From assembly GCA_038246575.1 (NCBI GenBank), contig JBBRVU010000121.1:1-12681 (forward strand): 12,681 nucleotides of DNA, written 5' to 3'. Made by a program: the position numbers and the translations under genes. Below are positions 1 through 5,221 of this stretch, piece after piece (position 1 is the stretch's first letter; every line of letters begins with the position of its first letter). Below the pieces are notes generated by a model, which did no database searches, was not told the origin of the DNA, and worked only from the letters and a program-made list of their open reading frames with translations. The stretch is from JACCUZ01 sp038246575. GTDB taxonomy: Bacteria; Actinomycetota; Actinomycetes; JACCUZ01.

Positions 1-142
1 CGACGTCGGGCAGCCAACTGGGCAAGCCGTCACCGATCAGTGCGAAGCGTTCCTTCGAGGCTGAGACTTCCCCTGTGGCTGTGGGGCGGTCGCCCGCCCA
101 GTAGCCCCACGGTGCCAGCTCTTCTCTTTGTGCACTGGTCAT
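1..142 (-). CDS. 5' end of an unrecognised protein (partial, runs off left edge)
   Basis: An open frame begins at an ATG on the minus strand (complement of CAT at 140-142) and stays open to the window edge, giving 47 residues that start MTSAQREELAPWGYW and end GDGLPSWLPDV. The start is supported by a strong ribosome-binding site, AGAAGGGA, six bases upstream of the ATG. The same octamer at the same spacing precedes the divergent small ORF at 447. Composition looks like ordinary protein (mixed acidic, aromatic and hydrophobic residues), unlike the Arg/Ser-rich overlapping frames. I do not recognise the family from so short a piece. It is transcribed divergently from the USP gene, so the 143-446 region may serve both. 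Confidence 0.6.
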   Translation of the reverse strand, partial: MTSAQREELAPWGYWAGDRPTATGEVSASKERFALIGDGLPSWLPDV

Positions 143-446
143 GGTTCGTCCCTTCTGTGCGGCAGGATGCCTGGCGCCCCGACCGTCGTCGCTCGACTTG
201 TCTCAACACTGCCGGCCGCCGACCTACCGCACAGGAGCTGTGCCCGGCGAAGTCTCGACGCCTCTGATTGCTGACGGGCGGCAACGGGCGTCCGGCGCAG
301 GCATGGCAGGGCGTCATGTACATGGGCCCATCGCCCGCTTCTTGCCGGGCACAGGCAGGAGCAGAGCCCCATCCTTGTCTGGTCGTCGACGCTGCAGCCG
401 AGGAAGCAGTCGCGCCATGCTGGGACCCACCGAGAAGGGAACGTAG
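143..446. other. Divergent intergenic region with small dyads, no gene seen
   Basis: About 300 bp separate the partial minus-strand gene from the plus-strand small ORF, and frames across it look non-coding (Arg/Pro/Ser-rich). It holds a 6-bp-arm, 3-base-loop dyad (GCACAG-GAG-CTGTGC, 229-243) and two overlapping 10-bp perfect palindromes, CATGTACATG (315-324) and ATGGGCCCAT (322-331). Those palindromes are framed by GGGCG (309-313) and CGCCC (332-336). It should contain the promoters of both flanking genes, but I cannot assign -35/-10 elements with confidence. Confidence 0.5.
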
Positions 447-569
447 ATGCAGACGCCGTTCGGTGCCGAATGCGCCTTCCGGCACAAGAGGCACGTGCGG
501 GTTGAGACCGACGTGGTCGGTCACGACGTACCACGTCCGGTCGGGAGATGTCCGGTTGAGCGCCGATAG
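447..569 (+). CDS. Small upstream ORF (40 aa) overlapping the USP start
   Basis: An ATG at 447 is preceded at ideal spacing by AGAAGGGA (433-440), the best Shine-Dalgarno sequence in this part of the window. The frame encodes 40 residues beginning MQTPFGAECAFRHKRH and ending GRCPVERR, with its TAG at 567-569. It overlaps the proposed TTG start of the downstream USP gene (556) by 14 nt, an arrangement typical of translational coupling or a leader peptide. It carries two Cys (9, 35) and several His (13, 16, 26), so metal binding is conceivable but unproven. No family is recognised. It could instead be the remnant of a longer gene or a chance ORF. Confidence 0.4.
   Translation: MQTPFGAECAFRHKRHVRVETDVVGHDVPRPVGRCPVERR
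510..537. promoter_or_regulatory. 8-bp inverted repeat upstream of the USP gene
   Basis: GACGTGGT (510-517) and ACCACGTC (530-537) are perfect inverted copies separated by 12 bases. The dyad ends 18 bases before the proposed TTG start and 5 bases before its GGGAG ribosome-binding site. It could be an operator, or an RNA hairpin controlling access to the USP start while the small ORF is translated. The function is inferred from position only. Confidence 0.35.
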
Positions 570-1038
570 CGCTACTCGCTACCCAGACACCGTTGCCCCT
601 CGCAGCGGCAGCATCGTGGTGGGGCACGACTCGTCTACCTCGGCTGAGGTCGCCCTGACAACTGCCTTGGAGCTCGCCGACCGACTACTAGTGCCGGTCG
701 TCATCGTTCGGATTTGGTCTTTCGACATCGCCCGACGCCCGGCCAGCTGGGAGCAGGGGTACGAACCGTCGTTCGACGAGATGTCTGAAGTCGTTCACGA
801 TGAGCTCGTGAACGATGTGTGGGCGAGCATCAAGGTCTTCCCCGCAGTTGACGTCACCTGTCGCGCTGTCCATTCTGGCGCGGGCAAGGGCCTCATCGAC
901 GCTTCGCGAGGCGTTCGGATGCTCGTAGTCGGCGCCAGCGGCCACAGCCCGCACGGTGGGTCGGCCCTCGGATCTGTCAGCGACCAGTGCGTGCGCGGCG
1001 CCTCCTGCCCGGTCCTGATCGTGCGTCCACACGCGTAG
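556..1038 (+). CDS. Single-domain universal stress protein (UspA family)
   Basis: This 160-residue protein has the size of a one-domain USP. A first beta strand, SIVVGHD (19-25), leads into a helix, and near the end it has the ATP-binding signature G-x2-G-x9-G-S (G126, G129, G139, S140) followed by the closing strand CPVLIVRP. An intact signature predicts an ATP-binding cytoplasmic USP, a class often induced by starvation or hypoxia in actinobacteria. I chose the TTG at 556 because GGGAG (543-547) lies 8 nt upstream and the domain begins just after. The frame is open back to an ATG at 268, but that extension is Arg/Pro/Cys-rich and non-protein-like; a TTG at 502 is a weaker alternative. It overlaps a 40-codon ORF at its 5' end and converges on the PucR-type gene with only a 20-bp gap and no obvious terminator hairpin. 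Confidence 0.85.
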   Translation: MSADSATRYPDTVAPRSGSIVVGHDSSTSAEVALTTALELADRLLVPVVIVRIWSFDIARRPASWEQGYEPSFDEMSEVVHDELVNDVWASIKVFPAVDVTCRAVHSGAGKGLIDASRGVRMLVVGASGHSPHGGSALGSVSDQCVRGASCPVLIVRPHA

Positions 1039-1058
1039 GCTGCTGCCCGGTGCGGGTG

Positions 1059-2312
1059 TCATCCTGACGCTGGCAAGTCGCGCTGGGGCCAGCCCAAGAT
1101 CTTGGCGCCGAGTACGGCTGCGTGCACCGTGAATCGGTCCGCTGCCGAGGTGGGGTCGTACCCGGTGAGCGTGCGGACACGCTCAAGTCGATACGTCACC
1201 GCCCGAACCGACAGGTGCAGTCGCAGCGCCGCCTCCGTCGCGACCCCGCCGGCCTCGAAGTACGCACTCAAGGTGTTCAGCAACGGATCCGGGCCGTCAC
1301 GGGCCAGCCTCAGTGGACCGAGCACGGTGTGGACGAGATCCACGACGGCGGGCTGGTCTCGAACCAGGACACGGTAGATGAGCAGGTCGCTCGCGTGAGT
1401 GACCGGTGCCTCCAGGCTCAGCGTCCGCGCCATGGTGAGTGCCTCTCGCGCCTCCTCGTACGAGCGAGCGATCCCGTACGCACCGGGGTAGGGCCGCCCG
1501 ACAGTCACCCGCCACGGCCCTCCGCCCTGGAGGCGCCGGAGCTCGGCCTCGATCAGGACACCGATGTCGTCCTTCACCGGTTCACGCGATGCTGGTTGTC
1601 CGGGGGCGCCACGCCCAGCGGGCGCCACGACGACCAGGAGGCCGTCCTTGGTGGCGACGAGCACATCACGATCGCCGACCCAGTCGAGAATGCGTCGCTC
1701 CAAGGAGCTGCTGGCGGCTTCGACATCTGGCAGATGTTGCTCGGTCGCGGCGAGAATCACCTGGTGGGAGCGTGTCAGGTCCAGCCCGAACGGCTCGGAC
1801 CGCTCCACCAGCTTGCCCAGATTGGAGTCGCCGCGAAGCAGGTCATCGATCAACTCACGACGGCGGGCCTCTTCGCTCCGCACCATGCGTCGTCCCGCTT
1901 CCGCGTAGCCTTCAGCGAGCGTCGCGACGGCATCATCGATCACGTGCAAAACCGCCTCAGCCGCGGCTCGGACCGCATCCCGGTCACGCGTGCGGACTCC
2001 CACCGGCAACGCAGCCCAGAGCCGCCAGGCAGCGGACAGATACAGGTCGATCAAGGCGCCAGCGGAAACCCCCTGTTCAGCGGCCCGGATCCCTAGCGCG
2101 CCGATCGCTTCGAGCTCCGGTCCCAGCGGACGTCGACCGTTGACTGCGGCATCAGCGAGCATGGGCAGGTAGTCACCCAACAGGTCGACCGGGACGTGGC
2201 CGGAGTCCTTGCTCGCCGCCGCTGCCACCACGGCGAGCCAATTGTCCGGCTCGTGGGCCTCCCTCTGTGCCCTTCGGCCACGTGGCTGGCCCGAACCGCC
2301 CCCTGCGCTCAT
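1059..2312 (-). CDS. PucR/CdaR-family helix-turn-helix transcriptional regulator
   Basis: A 417-residue regulator. The C-terminal part (about 343-400) is a PucR-type HTH: a DPLLNTLSAYFE-like helix, then AALRLHLSVRAVTYRLERV (361-379), then LTGYDP, the hallmark of this family. The middle (about 180-300) resembles the degenerate GGDEF-like domain common in CdaR/PucR proteins, with VGRPYPGAYGIARSYEEA at 271-288. The helical N-terminal part (about 25-150) resembles the RsbRD N-terminal domain seen in actinobacterial PucR proteins. Family members are usually one-component activators responding to a metabolite; the ligand and target here are unknown. The ATG at 2312 follows a GGGG-containing weak ribosome-binding site, and the first 20 residues are low-complexity, so the true start could be a few codons later. 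Twin dyads lie 72-95 bp upstream and may be its operator. It converges on the USP gene to its left. Confidence 0.85.
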   Translation of the reverse strand: MSAGGGSGQPRGRRAQREAHEPDNWLAVVAAAASKDSGHVPVDLLGDYLPMLADAAVNGRRPLGPELEAIGALGIRAAEQGVSAGALIDLYLSAAWRLWAALPVGVRTRDRDAVRAAAEAVLHVIDDAVATLAEGYAEAGRRMVRSEEARRRELIDDLLRGDSNLGKLVERSEPFGLDLTRSHQVILAATEQHLPDVEAASSSLERRILDWVGDRDVLVATKDGLLVVVAPAGRGAPGQPASREPVKDDIGVLIEAELRRLQGGGPWRVTVGRPYPGAYGIARSYEEAREALTMARTLSLEAPVTHASDLLIYRVLVRDQPAVVDLVHTVLGPLRLARDGPDPLLNTLSAYFEAGGVATEAALRLHLSVRAVTYRLERVRTLTGYDPTSAADRFTVHAAVLGAKILGWPQRDLPASG

Positions 2313-2383
2313 GCCAGCCCCGGCTTCTTGGCGTGATCGGCTCGCACCCTGGGCTCCTTCGAATCCCGCCGCACTCGTTCGGC

Positions 2384-2407
2384 GATGTCACATCTCGAGT
2401 CACTCGA
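2384..2407. promoter_or_regulatory. Two adjacent odd-centred palindromes upstream of the PucR-type gene
   Basis: GATGT-C-ACATC (2384-2394) is followed with no gap by TCGAGT-C-ACTCGA (2395-2407). Both are perfect dyads around a central C and share the core GTCAC; their centres (2389 and 2401) are 12 bp apart. They sit in the 175-bp gap upstream of the PucR-type gene, a likely place for an operator or promoter-overlapping site. Binding by the neighbouring regulator is inference. Confidence 0.4.
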
Positions 2408-2487
2408 AGCAGTCCCGCGGAGAACGTCAAGCTCGAGCATGGCCTTGATCCTCCAAGATGAGCCCCACAAGGCGCGACTGGTTCAGG

Positions 2488-3639
2488 CTAGTCCTCGGCC
2501 GACCCTGGACATGAAGGAGATATGTCGCCATCGGCATGCGGTTGGGAGTGCGGCGAAATCCCACCGTCGGAGGAACCGGCGTAGCCGCTGCGGGCCCGGA
2601 CGCGTCGCGAGGAACGCCCTCGCCGGCCTCGGAGTCTCACGATGACCACGGAGCACTGCGGATCGATGAGCCACTGGGCTGCAACGGACCCGAGTAGCCG
2701 TCCGAGACCACCCGTTTGGCCATGAGTTCCGATGACGAGCATGGCGGCGTCAAGCGCCTCGGCCCGGACGACCGGCAGTGTGTGCCCGCGGACCACGCGG
2801 CGCCTGACCTCTACGTCGGGATTCACGGCGCTCCATGTTTCGACCAGCGCGTCGAGCTGTCGCCGCTTCCTGACTTCCCGACTAGTTGGTTCCCCCCCGA
2901 ACATGTCCCGCTCGCCCCGACCCGATGGTGCCCAGGCATGCACCACCGTGAGGCCGATCCGCCGGCGACGTGCCGAGGCGAACCCGATCCGCAGAAGGTC
3001 GCTCGAGTTCGTCGGGTCGTCCACCGCCACCACGACTCGCGCGGAGGAAGGCCCACGACGCGGACGGACCGCGAGGCGGACCACGACGACGGGATAGTCA
3101 CCCCGACGTGCCAGATACTGACCGGGCGCGCGCCCGATAGCCGCCGCCAGGCGCGGCCGGCTGCCGTGTCCGAGCACGATCACGACGGCATCGCCACACG
3201 CCCGACTGAGCTCCGGCCCCGGTGACCCCGGCACGATGCGAGTCTCGAGATCAAGTCCCGGAACGACAATGCGGGCGCGTCGAGCCGCCCTCTCGGCGAC
3301 GCCGTCCGCCGCCGCAATCGCACCGGGATCGCCGACCGCGACATTCGCCCCGCAGATCGGATCGACGGCCAGCGGCCAACTGAAGACGTGGACGATGCGC
3401 AGCACGGTCTGTCGCGCGGCGGCTTCGGCCGCTGCCCAGTCGAGCGCATCCCAGTTGTCGCTTCGCCCGCTGACTGCCACCGCGACGGGCCGGAGCGGGA
3501 CTGAATCATCCAACCGCTGTGTCGCTGACCCGCCCGTCCACGTCGGTACCCGTCGGATGTCGCGCCGATGCCGCTCCGTCGACCACACCTGTCCACCCCA
3601 CGCCGGCGGCCATGGCCGCTGCTCCCATGATTCGTTCAC
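2488..3639 (-). CDS. Tandem-domain universal stress protein
   Basis: A 383-residue protein with two USP domains. Domain 1 (about 50-189) runs from RPVAVAVSGRSDNWDALDW to YPVVVVRL; domain 2 (about 200-336) runs from ARVVVAVDDPTNSSDLL to CSVVIVRL. Domain 2 has an intact ATP-binding signature G-x2-G-x9-G-S (G304, G307, G317, S318). In domain 1 the corresponding stretch (LGHGSRPRLAAAIGR, 156-170) lacks the first Gly and the terminal Ser/Thr, so it is probably degenerate. A basic, then Ser/Gly/His-rich, tail of about 45 residues follows domain 2. The GTG at 3639 was chosen because it overlaps the TGA of the upstream zinc-finger gene (GTGA), implying coupled translation. The frame is open further upstream, but that part overlaps the upstream gene and is low-complexity. 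The roughly 50-residue N-terminal extension before domain 1 is unusual, and a later GTG could be the real start. Confidence 0.85.
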   Translation of the reverse strand: MNESWEQRPWPPAWGGQVWSTERHRRDIRRVPTWTGGSATQRLDDSVPLRPVAVAVSGRSDNWDALDWAAAEAAARQTVLRIVHVFSWPLAVDPICGANVAVGDPGAIAAADGVAERAARRARIVVPGLDLETRIVPGSPGPELSRACGDAVVIVLGHGSRPRLAAAIGRAPGQYLARRGDYPVVVVRLAVRPRRGPSSARVVVAVDDPTNSSDLLRIGFASARRRRIGLTVVHAWAPSGRGERDMFGGEPTSREVRKRRQLDALVETWSAVNPDVEVRRRVVRGHTLPVVRAEALDAAMLVIGTHGQTGGLGRLLGSVAAQWLIDPQCSVVIVRLRGRRGRSSRRVRARSGYAGSSDGGISPHSQPHADGDISPSCPGSAED

Positions 3640-4274
3640 TGCCTGCCGCTGGGCCCACCACGTCGCGAGTGCCCCCGCCGTCGACTGCGAAGGATGAAGC
3701 CATCGATCAACAGGGCCGCGATCACCACCGCGATCCCCAGCACGGGCCGTCCAGTCAGAACGAGGAACGCTGCCAGCAAGGACGTCACCAGCCACGCGAC
3801 CACGCCGAGCGTCAATCGCAGGAGGCGCGACGAACGCGGACGCTTGAGGGACTGCTCCCGCTCCGCCAGCAGGGCATCGACCTCGCCGACGGACATCGAC
3901 CTCACTGCCAGTCGGCTTGACGACGACGGAGCCGGCCACGCTGGCCACAGGTGCGAGCTCAGATGGTCCAGCATCGCGTCAGTCGAACGGAAACCACGAC
4001 TGCATTGCGGGCAGCGGGCTGCCTCCCGCACCGCCTGGCCGGCCCGGGTGGGCGCCCGGACCGTGGCCATCTTGGTTGTGGTCCGCCGACTACTGCTGCC
4101 CGACGTGCCGACGAGAAAGGCAAGGACGTTGGCGTCGATACCGCAGCGACGGAGGAGGGGCTTGTCCCGGGCCAGGTCAATCTCAGGCGGCAGCAATCGC
4201 GCCGCAACCTCCGCAGTGCTGTCGTTGCCACGCGAACGCAGGATCTGCACGAGTTGTTGACGGTCGACTCGCAT
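3636..4274 (-). CDS. Membrane-anchored protein with a C2H2-type zinc finger (hypothetical)
   Basis: A 212-residue protein that I cannot assign to a named family. Residues 1-55 form a charged, helical segment (DRQQLVQILRSRG...). A classical C-x2-C-x12-H-x3-H finger follows (C88, C91, H104, H108; sequence RCPQCSRGFRS...DHLSSH). A short acidic helix (about 128-143) precedes two closely spaced hydrophobic stretches (about 153-173 and 176-195) that should form a membrane hairpin, and a basic RSRRRGHSRR tail that fits a cytoplasmic C-terminus by the positive-inside rule. The ATG at 4274 has an excellent site, GGAGAGGAGA, ending six bases upstream. The TGA overlaps the GTG of the tandem USP gene, so the two are probably one operon and functionally linked. 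It is divergent from the DksA-like gene. C2H2 fingers in bacteria are best known from Ros/MucR DNA-binding proteins, but a role here in DNA, RNA or protein binding is open. Confidence 0.7.
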   Translation of the reverse strand: MRVDRQQLVQILRSRGNDSTAEVAARLLPPEIDLARDKPLLRRCGIDANVLAFLVGTSGSSSRRTTTKMATVRAPTRAGQAVREAARCPQCSRGFRSTDAMLDHLSSHLWPAWPAPSSSSRLAVRSMSVGEVDALLAEREQSLKRPRSSRLLRLTLGVVAWLVTSLLAAFLVLTGRPVLGIAVVIAALLIDGFILRSRRRGHSRRGGPSGRQ

Positions 4275-4624
4275 GTCCGCTCTCCTCTCCTAGGAAGCAG
4301 GTGCTGTGGATGCCTGCTCGGAAGTCCAGCTGCTCCCAGCCTGTCGCTGCCGCGTACGCAGTACCGGAGCTGACCCCGGCGAACTTTGAGCGGCCTCGGT
4401 TGCTGGTGCTCGGCAACCAGTAGGCAACGCTGCCGGTGTGGGCCACCGAGCAGAACGCCGGTGCCACTTCCGAAGCGGCGGGAGACGACCTTGCCGGGCG
4501 CGAGCAACAAGCCGCGCCACTAGTTGTCCGGCAGCACCCCCTGGTTGCGCGGGCCCGCGCCGACAAGCATCGGAGCCACGCAGCGCCTGATCGCGCATCG
4601 AACGAGACCCGGAGGGCCGAGACC
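4275..4624. other. Divergent intergenic region (350 bp) between zinc-finger and DksA-like genes
   Basis: No convincing gene is seen; open frames here are Arg/Ala/Ser-rich. The region holds three dyads: AGCAGG/CCTGCT (4296-4301 and 4313-4318), GGTTGC/GCAACC (4398-4403 and 4413-4418), and a perfect 14-bp G/C palindrome at 4547-4560. The ribosome-binding sites of both flanking genes lie at its ends. It must hold divergent promoters, but no -10/-35 pair stands out. Confidence 0.5.
4547..4560. promoter_or_regulatory. Perfect 14-bp GC palindrome upstream of the DksA-like gene
   Basis: GCGCGGGCCCGCGC reads the same on both strands. It ends 64 bp before the proposed GTG start of the DksA-like gene, so it could be an operator or lie in the 5' leader. 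In such GC-rich DNA a chance origin cannot be excluded. Confidence 0.25.
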
Positions 4625-4978
4625 GTGTTCACTCAGACCGTGAGTGTCGCCAGCCCGCGCAGCACCGCCTTGCCCACCGCCCAGCGGAGGCGGTACCGCC
4701 AGGAGCTGAAGGAGCTACACCGGCTGCACAGGACACACCTGAGTCGGCTTCGTAGCGAGATCGGACTCGGCTCCGATGCCGATGATGAGCTCATCGCGCT
4801 CAGCCAGTCGTCTTCCCAGCAACGGCTCCTCGAGGAGATCGAGGAAGCGCTGCGACGGCTGGACGACGGCAAATTCGGGCTGTGCCAGGACTGCGGGCGC
4901 AAGATCAGCGCCGGCCGCCTGGAGATCATCCCGTACGCCCGGCGCTGTCCGGAGTGCCAGCGAACAGCGGTCGCCTGA
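4625..4978 (+). CDS. TraR/DksA-family zinc-finger protein
   Basis: A 117-residue protein. Residues about 18-80 are strongly helical with heptad-like charge patterns (RRRYRQELKELHRLHRTHL and LLEEIEEALRRLDDG), flanking an acidic turn, GSDADDEL (49-56), as in the coiled-coil hairpin of DksA. The C-terminal part has a four-cysteine finger, C87-x2-C90-x17-C108-x2-C111, with the family motif FGLCQDCG and the RLEIIPYARRCPEC segment. Family members enter the RNA polymerase secondary channel and adjust initiation during starvation; many actinobacterial paralogues are untested. I chose the GTG at 4625 because GGAGG (4611-4615) lies 9 nt upstream. The frame is open back to 4436, but that part looks non-coding; a GTG at 4640 is an alternative. 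It is divergent from the zinc-finger/USP pair and lies 243 bp upstream of the MreB-like gene on the same strand. Confidence 0.85.
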   Translation: MFTQTVSVASPRSTALPTAQRRRYRQELKELHRLHRTHLSRLRSEIGLGSDADDELIALSQSSSQQRLLEEIEEALRRLDDGKFGLCQDCGRKISAGRLEIIPYARRCPECQRTAVA

Positions 4979-5080
4979 GGCGCCACCGACGCTCGTCAGA
5001 GCCACGCCGACCCCGCCCGGATTCGCTGCGCACAGAGGTGCCGCCGCGACAAGGTCCAGCCCATGATCCCTGGAGTTTCC

Positions 5081-5218
5081 GTGTCATACCTCGACCTCGA
5101 CTCTCATCTTGGCTCTTGCCCGTCCACGTCGGCCCCGATCTGGACGGGGCAACGCCGACGCGCGCTAGCCGCCAGGCAGCAGGCCGATCGCGTCCTCAGC
5201 ACCGACCTGGCAGGATGA
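5081..5218 (+). CDS. Possible small ORF (45 aa) before the MreB-like gene
   Basis: A GTG at 5081 is preceded by GGAG (5072-5075) with five bases between and opens a 45-residue frame, starting MSYLDLDSHLGSCP and ending RVLSTDLAG. It closes only 3 nt before the GTG of the MreB-like gene. An in-frame ATG at 5063 is an alternative start. G/C at third positions is moderately high but not decisive in such DNA. No family is recognised; it may be a coupling leader or a chance frame. Confidence 0.25.
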   Translation: MSYLDLDSHLGSCPSTSAPIWTGQRRRALAARQQADRVLSTDLAG

Positions 5219-5221
5219 GCC

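Noticed and set aside
268..555. Longer USP reading frame starting at ATG 268 (256 aa)
   Set aside because: The added 96 residues are Arg/Pro/Cys-rich with no domain character, no good ribosome site is seen at 268, and a one-domain USP of 160 residues fits the TTG at 556 with GGGAG upstream.
30..627. Minus-strand frames across the left intergenic region (164 and 162 aa)
   Set aside because: Arg/Ser/Ala-rich composition, overlap with the better supported partial gene at 1-142 and with the USP start, and no ribosome site or domain.
1039..1058. Bidirectional terminator between the converging USP and PucR-type genes
   Set aside because: The 20-bp gap holds no stem-loop of useful length and no T-run.
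1122..2143. Plus-strand frames of 324 and 234 aa opposite the PucR-type gene
   Set aside because: The minus-strand protein has clear family motifs over its full length; the opposite frames have low-complexity composition.
2488..3948. Longer tandem-USP frame from ATG 3948 (486 aa)
   Set aside because: The additional 103 residues lie inside the zinc-finger gene in another frame and are low-complexity; the GTG overlapping that gene's stop is a better start.
4436..4624. 63-codon N-terminal extension of the DksA-like protein from ATG 4436
   Set aside because: The extension lacks family similarity and has no ribosome site, while GTG 4625 is preceded by GGAGG at proper spacing.
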